From: CAWFMO01 sp963817065
Lineage (GTDB): Bacteria > Actinomycetota > Thermoleophilia > Solirubrobacterales > 70-9
Assembly: GCA_963817065.1 (NCBI GenBank)
Contig: CAWFMO010000001.1
Span: 1,302,001 to 1,366,000 of the forward strand
DNA length: 64,000 nucleotides
Reading direction: 5' to 3'
In this document: positions 41,402 through 48,550 of the stretch, in pieces
How the letters are laid out: each line of letters starts with the position of its first letter
Numbering within the stretch: position 1 is the stretch's first letter
The notes under the pieces: generated by a model
What the model was told of the DNA's origin: nothing
Database searches by the model: none
What the model saw: only the letters and a program-made list of their open reading frames with translations
Made by a program: the position numbers and the translations under genes

Positions 41402-42352
41402 GTGCGCTACTTGATCACCGGCGGATCGGGCTACATCGGCGGCCGCCTGACCGACGTCCTGGTCGAGCGCGAGGAGACCGAGGGGATCGTCAACGTCGAC
41501 GTCAACCCGCCGGCGAAGACCCACCAGAAGGTCGAGTTCGTCAAGGGCGACGTCCGCGACTCGGCCCAGATCCGCAAGCTGCTCGAGCACCACGAGGTCG
41601 ACGCGCTCGTCCACCTCGCCTTCCTGCTCAACCCGATCCGCGACGAGGCGATGATGTACGACGTCGACGTCAACGGCACCGAGGCCGTGCTGCGCGCCGC
41701 CGCCGAGGCGGGCACGAAGCAGGTCCTCGTCACCACATCGGCCACGGCCTACGGCGCCTTCGCCGACAACCCGAAGCCGATCACCGAGGACTGGCCGGTG
41801 CGCGGCGTCCCCGACTTCTCCTACGCCCGCGACAAGACCGAGGCCGACCGCCTCTGCCAGCTCTGGGCCGGCAACCACCCCGACCGCGTGATGACGATCG
41901 TCCGGCCCTGCATCGTGCTCGGGCCGAACGTCGACAATTACATCGTCCGGACCTGGAACAACTCGCCGTTCCCGCTCCCCGACGGCGTTGACGAGGACGT
42001 CCAGTTCGTGCACGAGGACGACGTCGCCACGGCGCTGATCAAGCTCCTTGACGAGAAGGCGCCCGGCGCCTACAACCTCGCCGGCGACGGGACGATGAAG
42101 TGGAGCGAGACGGCGGAGATCGCCGGCCTCAAGACCCGCGAGATGCCGATGAAGCGGGCGAAGCGGCTGCTCGGAACGCTCTGGAAGCTGCGCTTCCCGC
42201 GCGCCGAGGCGCCGCCGGGCAACATCGACTTCATCCGCTACCCGTGGGTAACCTCGAACGAGAAGCTCAAGGGCATCGGCTGGACGCCCGAGCACGACAG
42301 CCGCGAGACCTTCGAGATCACGATGCGCGCCAAGGGCAAGCTGCCCGCTTAG
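41402..42352 (+). CDS. NAD-dependent epimerase/dehydratase family protein
   Basis: A 316-residue extended short-chain dehydrogenase. GGSGYIGG (7-14) binds the dinucleotide; DVRD and LAFLLNP follow. The catalytic pair is Tyr141-x3-Lys145 (SYARDK) with a preceding TTSATAYG serine/threonine. The C-terminal domain includes VQFVHEDDVATALIKLLD and AYNLAGDG. Substrate unknown; sugar-nucleotide epimerase or 3-beta-HSD-like activity is possible. Leaderless start supported by TAGGAT. tRNA-Val follows and its probable -10 overlaps this gene's stop. Confidence 0.88.
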   Translation: MRYLITGGSGYIGGRLTDVLVEREETEGIVNVDVNPPAKTHQKVEFVKGDVRDSAQIRKLLEHHEVDALVHLAFLLNPIRDEAMMYDVDVNGTEAVLRAAAEAGTKQVLVTTSATAYGAFADNPKPITEDWPVRGVPDFSYARDKTEADRLCQLWAGNHPDRVMTIVRPCIVLGPNVDNYIVRTWNNSPFPLPDGVDEDVQFVHEDDVATALIKLLDEKAPGAYNLAGDGTMKWSETAEIAGLKTREMPMKRAKRLLGTLWKLRFPRAEAPPGNIDFIRYPWVTSNEKLKGIGWTPEHDSRETFEITMRAKGKLPA

Positions 42353-42369
42353 AATTCACGCTTCCCCTG

Positions 42370-42442
42370 GGGCGTGTAGCTCAGTTGGGAGAGCGCCGCC
42401 TCGACAAGGCGGAGGTCACAGGTTCGAGCCCTGTCACGCCCA
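42370..42442 (+). tRNA. tRNA-Val (GAC)
   Basis: Acceptor GGGCGTG pairs with CACGCCC (42435-42441), discriminator A. Anticodon stem CCGCC/GGCGG encloses TCGACAA with anticodon GAC (42403-42405). T-arm CACAG/CTGTC-type stem encloses TTCGAGC. The likely -10, TAGAAT (42350-42355), contains the stop codon of the upstream gene. Confidence 0.96.
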
Positions 42443-42458
42443 TGCAGTTCGCTTAACC

Positions 42459-43211
42459 ATGGCCAGGAAGATCGGGATCGTCATCTATTGCGCCGCGATT
42501 CTCGCGGGCGTCGGCTATGCCGCGGTGCTGCTGATCGACGGCGATCCGGCGACGCCCGAGTCGGCGAACGCGTCGCTGCCGCCGTCGCCCGAGGAAGCGG
42601 TCGCGAACGCGACGCCGGCAAGCGCCGAGGAGGTCGCCGCCGCCGAGCGCGCCGGCGCCCAGATCCGCGCCAAGGTCAAGGCCGACCCGAGCGCGATCCC
42701 ACCGGCGTCGGCCGGCAACAACGGCTCCTACAAGCCGCCGCCACCGGGCGAACGGCGACGCATCGGTACCAAGAGCCACCTGCCCGACGGCACCGACCCC
42801 GACGACGCCGCGCTGCTGCTCGGCGATACCGCGATCCCGCCGCCAAATGCGCCCGCGGAGATCCAGAGCTTCATCGCAGCCGCGAACCAGATCGTCGGCC
42901 AGCCCTACAAGTGGGGCGGCGGCCACGGATCGTTCCGCTCCCAGGGCTACGACTGCTCGGGCGCGGTCAGCTACGGGCTCGCCGGCGCGGGGCTGCTCGG
43001 GGCGCCGGCGACCTCGGGCCAGCTCACGGGCTGGGGCAAGCCGGGCCAGGGCCGCTGGCTGACGCTCTACGCCAAGGGCAGCCACGTCTATGCAGTGGTC
43101 GGCGGGTTGCGCTGGGACACGGTCGGCAACGCGAACGGCACCGGGCCGCGCTGGCAGCCGCTCGCCGCGTATCCCTCCGGCTACGAAGTGCGCCACTTCC
43201 CCGGGCTCTAG
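42459..43211 (+). CDS. NlpC/P60-like cell-wall hydrolase
   Basis: A 250-residue protein with an N-terminal membrane anchor or signal (GIVIYCAAILAGVGYAAVLLI), an Ala/Pro-rich linker, and a C-terminal NlpC/P60-like domain. The catalytic Cys is Cys166 in YDCSGAVSYGL, His209 in GSHVYAVV is the likely general base, and WDTVG follows. It should cleave peptidoglycan stem peptides or bind them. It lies 16 nt after tRNA-Val and converges on the M23 peptidase gene with a 15-nt gap. Confidence 0.83.
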   Translation: MARKIGIVIYCAAILAGVGYAAVLLIDGDPATPESANASLPPSPEEAVANATPASAEEVAAAERAGAQIRAKVKADPSAIPPASAGNNGSYKPPPPGERRRIGTKSHLPDGTDPDDAALLLGDTAIPPPNAPAEIQSFIAAANQIVGQPYKWGGGHGSFRSQGYDCSGAVSYGLAGAGLLGAPATSGQLTGWGKPGQGRWLTLYAKGSHVYAVVGGLRWDTVGNANGTGPRWQPLAAYPSGYEVRHFPGL

Positions 43212-43226
43212 CCGGGAGGGGCGCGC

Positions 43227-44144
43227 CTAGGAGTAGTTGTCCCAGGTCTGCAGCGAGGGCAGCGGGTCGTAGGGAGCGCCGCCGCTGTACCAGCCCGGCG
43301 CGGCCCAGATCTCGAAGTGCAGGTGGCAGCCGCTCGCGTTGCCGGTCGCGCCGACCGTGCTCAGCTGCTGGCCGGCGCCGACGCTGACGCCCTCGCCGAT
43401 CGCGCTCGGGCCGGTCATGTGCGCGTAGAAGTAGTCCTCGCCGTTCAAGCCGGTGATGACCACGTAATGACCGGCGCCCGCGCCCTGGAACGCGATCGCC
43501 TTCACGGTCCCGCTCTGGGCGGCGATCAGCGGCGAGCCGCAGGCCGCGAAGATGTCGTGGCCCTGGTGGGAGTGGCCGTTGCGCTGGGCCCCGAAGCCCG
43601 CCTCGGGCCCGCCGTAGGTGTGGGGGCCGGGGACCGGGAACAGGAACGAGCCCGAAGCCGGGACCCGCTTCTTCTTCGCGGTCGTGCGGATCCGCCGCGC
43701 CTCCTTGCGCTGCACCTTTCCGTCGGCGGGGAGCTTGCGCGAGCGCTCGAAGGCGAGGACCGCCTTCTTGGTCGTCGGTCCGAACGCGGCGTCGGGAGTC
43801 GTCACCGGCATCTGGAGCGCGATCAGCAGCTTCTGCAGCTTCTGGACGTCGCTGCCTCGCATCCCCATCCGCATCGTGCGCGAGCCATAGGGGGCCTTGA
43901 CGAAGGCGCCCATCCGCACCGTCTTGGCGGGCTTGGGGGTCGCGGGCGTCGTCGGCGCGGGGGTCGCCGGAGTCGTGGGCGTCGTGGGGGTTGTGGGTGC
44001 GGTCGCCGTCGGGGCCGCGACCTGCCCCGAGGCGAGCTCGGAAGACTGGGCCACGAACCAGATCAGCAGGGCTGTGAAGATCGCGAGTCCGAGGCGGGCG
44101 GCGAACCCGGCCAGGGCGGATGGGTTTTCGGTGCGGCTTTTCAT
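43227..44144 (-). CDS. M23 family peptidase with peptidoglycan-binding domain
   Basis: A 305-residue exported wall hydrolase. N-terminal anchor (LGLAIFTALLIWFVAQS), a Thr/Pro-rich wall-spanning linker of about 40 residues, a PG_binding_1 domain (MRGSDVQKLQKLLIALQ, FGPTTKKAVLAFERS), and an M23 metallopeptidase domain with zinc ligands in GHSHQGHDIF and HLHFEIW. It is predicted to cleave peptide cross-bridges. GAGGA lies 5 nt before the ATG. The 145-nt leader is a c-di-AMP riboswitch, so expression responds to this second messenger. Confidence 0.92.
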   Translation of the reverse strand: MKSRTENPSALAGFAARLGLAIFTALLIWFVAQSSELASGQVAAPTATAPTTPTTPTTPATPAPTTPATPKPAKTVRMGAFVKAPYGSRTMRMGMRGSDVQKLQKLLIALQMPVTTPDAAFGPTTKKAVLAFERSRKLPADGKVQRKEARRIRTTAKKKRVPASGSFLFPVPGPHTYGGPEAGFGAQRNGHSHQGHDIFAACGSPLIAAQSGTVKAIAFQGAGAGHYVVITGLNGEDYFYAHMTGPSAIGEGVSVGAGQQLSTVGATGNASGCHLHFEIWAAPGWYSGGAPYDPLPSLQTWDNYS

Positions 44145-44159
44145 CTGATCCTCTTCGGT

Positions 44160-44289
44160 CCGTGCTTCCGGGGTTAGCTGACGGGCTCGCGCGGAAGAGA
44201 CGCGCTACGCATTTCGGCGATTCGCCCCAACTGACTTGGGTTCCCCGGCCACCCTCGCACTCCTTGCTCGGGCGGCTCAGCAGATCTAC
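44160..44289 (-). promoter_or_regulatory. c-di-AMP riboswitch (ydaO-yuaA class)
   Basis: Read on the minus strand, the leader contains the class hallmarks in order: GAGCAAGGAG, GGCCGGGGAACCCAA, TTGGGGCGAATC, GCGTAGCGC, CTCTTCCGCGC, and GAGCCCGTCAGCTAACCCC followed by GGAAGC. These match the conserved core of ydaO-yuaA, which binds c-di-AMP and in actinobacteria often controls wall hydrolases. A TATCTA -10 at 44301-44296 places the transcription start near 44289. Family knowledge suggests ligand turns expression off; the exact switch (terminator or ribosome-site masking) was not resolved. Confidence 0.9.
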
Positions 44290-44377
44290 CTTCGATAGAT
44301 ACCAAACACGTTCCTGCGCTGCATGTTGCGGCGCAAGGCTTCGTGCCGGATGTCCTTTGATGCGTAGGATCAGCGCC

Positions 44378-46315
44378 GTGCCGGACACCAAACTTCAGGT
44401 CACGCTTCCCGACGGGACGGTCCTCGATCTCGAGCCCGGGGCGAGCGGCGCCGACGCGGCGGCGGCGATCGGCAGCGGGCTTGCGCGCGCGGCGCTCGCG
44501 ATCAAGGCCGACGGCGAGTTGCGCGACCTCAGCGCCCCGCTCGCCGGCGGCGAGAAGATCGAGATCGTCACCGACCGCTCCGAAGAGGCCCTCGAGCTGA
44601 TCCGCCACGACGCCGCCCACGTGCTGGCGACCGCGGTGCTCGAGCTCTGGCCCGAGACCAAGGTCTCGATCGGCCCCCCGATCGAGAACGGCTTCTATTA
44701 CGACTTCGAGTTCGCTGACGGCGAGGCGCCGGGGGAGGAGGACCTGGAGCGAATCGAGAAGGCGATGGCCGCCCACATCAAGGCGGACGAGGGCTTCGAG
44801 CGCCGCGACGTCCCGGTCGCCGAGGCGCTCGAGATCTTCCGCGGCCAGGGCCAGGACTACAAGGTCGAGCTGATCGAGGACCTGGTCCGCGACGAGGGCG
44901 TCGAGACGGTCTCGCTCTACAAGAACGGGCCGTTCGAGGACCTCTGCCGCGGGCCGCACGGCCCCTCGACCAAGCGGATCGCCGCCCACAAGCTGACCTC
45001 GCTCGCCGGCGCCTACTGGCGCGGCGACGTCGAGCGCACGATGCTGACCCGGATCTACGGCACCGCGTTCATGTCGAAGAAGGACCTCGCCCAGCACCTC
45101 GAGCGGATCGAGGAGGCGAAGGCGCGCGACCATCGCCGCCTCGGCCCCGAGCTCGGCCTGTTCATGCTCCGCGAGGAGGCGCCCGGCATGCCGTTCTGGC
45201 TCCCCGAGGGCACCGTGCTGCTCGGCCTGATCCAGGACGAGGTCAGAAAGCAGCTCGAGCGCCGCGGCTACGAGGAGATCCGCACCCCGCACGTCCTCGA
45301 CGAGGAGCTCTGGCACCGCTCCGGCCACTGGGACAACTACGTCGAGAACATGTACTTCACCGAGGCCGGGGACCGCAAGTACGCGCTGCGGCCGATGAAC
45401 TGCCCGGGCGCCTGCCTCGTCTTCGGCTCCGGGCGCCACTCCTACCGTGAGCTGCCGCTGCGGCTGGCGGAGTTCGGGCACGTCTACCGCAACGAGATGG
45501 AGGGCGTGCTGCACGGGCTGCTGCGCGTGCGCTCGTTCACCCAGGACGACGCCCACGTCTACTGCACCGAGGACCAGATCACCGACGAGGTGATCTCGAT
45601 CTGCGAGGCGATCGACGAGCTCTACGAGCGCTTCGGCTTCGAGGACGTCCGGGTCGAGCTATCGACCAAGCCCGAGAAGTCGATCGGGACCCAGGAGCAG
45701 TGGGACAAAGCGGAGGCGGCGCTGACCGCGGCGCTCGAGCGCCAGGGCCGCGAGTACCAGCTCAATCCCGGCGACGGCGCCTTCTACGGGCCGAAGATCG
45801 ACTTCCACGTCACCGACGCCCTCGGGCGCTCGTGGCAGTGCGGGACCTGCCAGCTCGACTTCTTCATGCCCGAGCGTTTCGAGCTCACCTACACCGGCGC
45901 CGACAACGCCGAGCACCGCCCGGTGATGATCCACCGCGCGCTGCTCGGCTCGATGGAGCGCTTCGCCGGCGTGCTGACCGAGCACTACGGCGGCCGCTTC
46001 CCGACCTGGCTCGCCCCGACCCAGGCCGTGATCCTCGCGGTCGCCGACCGCCACAACGATTACGCCGAGAAGGTGGCGGAGGAGTTGCGCGCCGCGGGCG
46101 TCCGCACCCGCGTCGACAAGCGCTCGGAGTCGGTCGGGCGCAAGATCCGCGACGCCGAGCTCTCGAAGGCGCCGTACATGCTCGTCGTCGGCGACGAGGA
46201 GTCCGACGCCGGGCAGGTCGCGGTCCGCTCGCACGCCGAGGGCGAGGTCGGCAAGCTCGGCATCGCGGAGTTCGCGGAGCGGGTACGGGCCGACGCCGCG
46301 GGCGGGGGCGGCTAG
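44378..46315 (+). CDS. thrS: Threonine-tRNA ligase
   Basis: A 645-residue class II synthetase. TGS domain at the N-terminus (LQVTLPDGTVLDLEPGASG), an editing domain with RHDAAHVLATAV, and the catalytic core with RNEMEGVLHGLLRVRSFTQDDAHVYC and HRALLGSMERF. Zinc ligands are Cys in MNCPGA and His in DDAHVYC and MIHRAL. The C-terminal anticodon-binding domain starts near WLAPTQAVILAV. GTG at 44378 is preferred to ATG at 44360 because TAGGAT at 44365-44370 is 7 nt before it. No T-box is possible with such a short leader. Confidence 0.96.
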   Translation: MPDTKLQVTLPDGTVLDLEPGASGADAAAAIGSGLARAALAIKADGELRDLSAPLAGGEKIEIVTDRSEEALELIRHDAAHVLATAVLELWPETKVSIGPPIENGFYYDFEFADGEAPGEEDLERIEKAMAAHIKADEGFERRDVPVAEALEIFRGQGQDYKVELIEDLVRDEGVETVSLYKNGPFEDLCRGPHGPSTKRIAAHKLTSLAGAYWRGDVERTMLTRIYGTAFMSKKDLAQHLERIEEAKARDHRRLGPELGLFMLREEAPGMPFWLPEGTVLLGLIQDEVRKQLERRGYEEIRTPHVLDEELWHRSGHWDNYVENMYFTEAGDRKYALRPMNCPGACLVFGSGRHSYRELPLRLAEFGHVYRNEMEGVLHGLLRVRSFTQDDAHVYCTEDQITDEVISICEAIDELYERFGFEDVRVELSTKPEKSIGTQEQWDKAEAALTAALERQGREYQLNPGDGAFYGPKIDFHVTDALGRSWQCGTCQLDFFMPERFELTYTGADNAEHRPVMIHRALLGSMERFAGVLTEHYGGRFPTWLAPTQAVILAVADRHNDYAEKVAEELRAAGVRTRVDKRSESVGRKIRDAELSKAPYMLVVGDEESDAGQVAVRSHAEGEVGKLGIAEFAERVRADAAGGGG

Positions 46316-46370
46316 GACCATCCAGACGATCCTTGCGCCTAGGGCGCGACGACCCCTATACTGCGCCGCA

Positions 46371-46403
46371 ATGCCGGGCACCCACATCTCGCCGCGCCGC
46401 TGA
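46371..46403 (+). CDS. Possible leader peptide upstream of infC
   Basis: A 10-codon frame, MPGTHISPRR, starts 8 nt after a clear TATACT box (46357-46362), so ribosomes would meet it first on a leaderless transcript. It lies entirely between thrS and infC. It may set the spacing or timing of initiation on the infC leader. Evidence is positional only. Confidence 0.35.
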   Translation: MPGTHISPRR

Positions 46404-46410
46404 GCGCCCC

Positions 46411-46473
46411 GTGCCCGCCGATACCGAATTCCACCTCCCTCATCATTTGATCTTCACCTCCTCTCTTAGCTAG
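46411..46473 (+). CDS. Possible second leader frame coupled to infC
   Basis: A 20-codon frame from GTG 46411 ends at TAG 46471-46473, overlapping the infC GTG by one base (TAGTG). This is the geometry of termination-reinitiation. It includes the anti-Shine-Dalgarno-like CACCTCCT at 46455-46462. The same frame is open further upstream, so it could be chance. Confidence 0.3.
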   Translation: MPADTEFHLPHHLIFTSSLS

Positions 46474-47069
46474 TGGCCGTCTCTCGCTTCGACCGACGGC
46501 CGCCCGAGCGCGACTCGACCCGTATCAACGAGCGCATCCGCGTCAACGAGGTGCGGCTGATCGACGAGAACGGCGAGCAGGTCGGGGTCCTCAAGACCTC
46601 CGACGCCCTCGCCCGCGCCCAGGAGCAGGGCCTCGACCTGGTCGAGGTCGCCGCCGACGCCCGGCCGCCGGTGACCAGGATCCTCGACTACTCGAAGTAC
46701 AAGTACGAGCAGGAGCAGAAGGCCAAGCAGGCGCGCAAGCACCAGCAGCAGACCAACGTCCGCGAGATCAAGCTGCGCCCGAAGATCGCCCAGCACGACT
46801 ACGAGACCAAGACCGGCCACATCGAGCGCTTCCTGCGCCAGCAGGACAAGGTCAAGGTGACGATCATGTTCCGCGGCCGCGAGAACAGCCACCCCGAGCG
46901 GGGCCGGGCGCTGCTCAAGCGGGTCGCCGAGGACCTCGGCGAGATCGCCGAAGTCGAGCAGGCCCCGATGCAGGAAGGGCGCAACATGCACATGCTCGTC
47001 GCGCCCACGCGGGCCGCTTCGGCGGAGCCGTCCGACCAGGACGAGAAGCCCGCCGCCGAAGCCGGGTAA
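46473..47069 (+). CDS. infC: Translation initiation factor IF-3
   Basis: A 198-residue IF-3 that prevents subunit joining and proofreads the start codon. N-domain (RINERIRVNEVRLIDENGEQ), a lysine-rich linker (YKYEQEQKAKQARKHQQQ) and C-domain (KLRPKIAQHDYETKTGHIERFL, VTIMFRGRENSHPERGRALL) are present, then a short acidic tail. The start is GTG at 46473, just after an in-frame stop at 46467. IF-3 genes often use rare AUU-type starts for autoregulation; this one uses GTG and lacks a Shine-Dalgarno. It heads infC-rpmI-rplT. Confidence 0.96.
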   Translation: MAVSRFDRRPPERDSTRINERIRVNEVRLIDENGEQVGVLKTSDALARAQEQGLDLVEVAADARPPVTRILDYSKYKYEQEQKAKQARKHQQQTNVREIKLRPKIAQHDYETKTGHIERFLRQQDKVKVTIMFRGRENSHPERGRALLKRVAEDLGEIAEVEQAPMQEGRNMHMLVAPTRAASAEPSDQDEKPAAEAG

Positions 47070-47070
47070 A

Positions 47071-47103
47071 GGCGCCCCCGGACGCGAAGCCGAGGAGGCG
47101 CCG
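47071..47103. repeat. Imperfect palindromic repeat, copy A
   Basis: GGCGCCCCCGGACGCGAAGC continuing to GAGGAGGCGCC, beginning 2 nt after infC. The ends can pair. It matches copy B at 48505 at nearly every position of the central 20 nt, with 1-nt length differences in the flanks. A REP-like extragenic element is possible. Confidence 0.6.
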
Positions 47104-47133
47104 TTTCGTGCTGTGCTTCAATAGACGGCCGCT

Positions 47134-47337
47134 ATGCCGAAGATGAAGACCCATTCGGGCGCCAAGAAGCGCTTCCGCAAGACCGCGACGGGAAAGCTCC
47201 GCGGTCGCCGCGCGTACTCGAGCCACATCCTCGAGAAGAAGTCGCCCGCCCGCAAGCGGCGCTTCAAGCGCCCGGTCGAGATCGCGAAGCCGGACCAGAA
47301 GCGCGTCAACACCCTGCTCGGCGGCAAGGGGCGCTAG
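47134..47337 (+). CDS. rpmI: 50S ribosomal protein L35
   Basis: A 67-residue L35 with the typical MPKMKTHSGAKKRFRKTATGKL start and very basic composition. A TTCAAT element at 47117-47122 could act as a -10 for a leaderless transcript, though transcription from infC is also expected. It is directly followed by rplT with no gap. Confidence 0.97.
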   Translation: MPKMKTHSGAKKRFRKTATGKLRGRRAYSSHILEKKSPARKRRFKRPVEIAKPDQKRVNTLLGGKGR

Positions 47338-47697
47338 ATGCCGCGCGCAACCTCACAGGTCGCCTCGCGGCGGCGCCGCAAGAAGGTCCTCAAGGAGGCC
47401 AAGGGCTACTTCGGTCGCAAGAAGAACAGCCCGCGCTTCGCCAAGGAGCAGAACATGCGCTCGGGCTACTACGCCTACCGCGACCGGCGGGTCCGCAAGC
47501 GCGACTTCCGCCGGCTCTGGATCACGCGCATCAACGCCGCCGCGCGCAAGGAGGGCATGAGCTACTCCGATCTGATGCACGGCCTCAAGCAGGCCGAGGT
47601 CGAGGTCAACCGCAAGATGCTCGCCGACATCGCGGTCAACGACCCCGACGGCTTTCGCCGATTTGTCGAACGCGCCCGGGAGGCCGCGGCTGCCTAG
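47338..47697 (+). CDS. rplT: 50S ribosomal protein L20
   Basis: A 119-residue L20: ATSQVASRRRRKKVLKEAKGYFGRKKN, then YYAYRDRRVRKRDFRRLWITRINAAAR. It is an early 50S assembly protein. In some bacteria L20 represses its own operon through rRNA-like mRNA structure; no such structure was recognised in the short gaps here. The start abuts the rpmI stop. A terminator follows. Confidence 0.97.
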   Translation: MPRATSQVASRRRRKKVLKEAKGYFGRKKNSPRFAKEQNMRSGYYAYRDRRVRKRDFRRLWITRINAAARKEGMSYSDLMHGLKQAEVEVNRKMLADIAVNDPDGFRRFVERAREAAAA

Positions 47698-47723
47698 CCG
47701 AGGCCTAAGCGACTGAATACCCC

Positions 47724-47756
47724 GGGCGGTCCGCACAGCGGCCGCCCTTTTTCGTT
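47724..47756 (+). terminator. Rho-independent terminator after infC-rpmI-rplT
   Basis: GGGCGG pairs with CCGCCC, extended by two further pairs, around a CGCACAGC-type loop, and is followed by five T residues (47748-47752). It ends the ribosomal operon. Confidence 0.85.
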
Positions 47757-47782
47757 GTAGGAACGACCACGAACAGCATCCG

Positions 47783-48550
47783 ATGACCGAACCGATCAAA
47801 AGCCCACAGAACGAGAAGCTGACCCTGGTCCGCAAGCTGCGCCAGCGCAAGCACCGCGAGCGCGAGGGGCTGTTCGTCGGCGAGGGCGAGGACCTGCTCG
47901 AGGCGGCGCTCGCGGCCGGGCGCGAGCCGGTCGAGCTGCTGACCGCCGCCGGATCTGATCTCGGCGGCAGCGAGGTCGAGCCCGGGCTGCTCGACTCTGT
48001 CTCGGCGCTCGGCTCGGGGACCCGCGCGATCGGGGTCTGGCCGATCGTCGAGTCGCCGGTCTCGGGCCCGGTCTGCATCTACCTCCACGGGGTCGGCGAC
48101 CCCGCCAACGTCGGCGCGATCGTCCGCAGCGCCCGCGCCCTGGTCGAGGGCACGGTCGTCCTCGGCCCCGGCAGCGCCGACCCGCACTCGCCGAAGGCGG
48201 TCCGCGCCGCGATGGGGGCGCTGTTCTCGCAGCCGGTCGCCAAGGCCGGGGTCGAGCAGACGCCCGAGCCGCGTGTCGGCTTCGTCGCCCACGACGGCGA
48301 GCCGCCGGAGCGGCTGGCGAAGGTCTCGGGCCCGGTCACGCTCTGCCTCGGCGCCGAGCGCGGCGGGCTCCCCGATCCGGTGATCGACCTGTGCAAGACC
48401 CTGATCACGATCCCGCTGAGGCCCGGCTCCGAGTCGCTCAACGTCGCGGCGGCGGCGGCGATCGCTCTACACGGGATATCGTCGCCGCTCCCTCCTGGCG
48501 ACCAAGCGCCCCCCGGACGCGAAGCGGAGGAGGGCGCGCCTGATGAGTGA
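47783..48550 (+). CDS. SpoU/TrmH-family RNA 2'-O-methyltransferase
   Basis: A 255-residue SPOUT methyltransferase. N-terminal substrate-binding part (SPQNEKLTLVRKLRQRKHREREGLFVGEGEDLL) precedes the knot domain with GDPANVGAIVRSARAL, LCLGAERGGLPD and IPLRPGSESLNVAAAAAIALH. The target nucleotide is unknown; rRNA is most likely. The last 20 codons coincide with repeat copy B, so the natural C-terminus may have been extended by the repeat. It overlaps pheS by 8 nt. Confidence 0.9.
   Translation: MTEPIKSPQNEKLTLVRKLRQRKHREREGLFVGEGEDLLEAALAAGREPVELLTAAGSDLGGSEVEPGLLDSVSALGSGTRAIGVWPIVESPVSGPVCIYLHGVGDPANVGAIVRSARALVEGTVVLGPGSADPHSPKAVRAAMGALFSQPVAKAGVEQTPEPRVGFVAHDGEPPERLAKVSGPVTLCLGAERGGLPDPVIDLCKTLITIPLRPGSESLNVAAAAAIALHGISSPLPPGDQAPPGREAEEGAPDE
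48505..48538. repeat. Imperfect palindromic repeat, copy B
   Basis: GCGCCCCCCGGACGCGAAGC continuing to GGAGGAGGGCGC, the second copy of the element after infC. Its ends are complementary (GCGCCCCCC with GGAGGGCGC). It lies inside the 3' end of the SpoU gene and encodes part of that protein's C-terminus. Confidence 0.6.

Noticed and set aside
44290..44377. T-box or other leader control of thrS
   Set aside because: TAGGAT lies 7 nt before the GTG start, leaving no leader; the structured RNA in this gap belongs to the opposite-strand peptidase gene.
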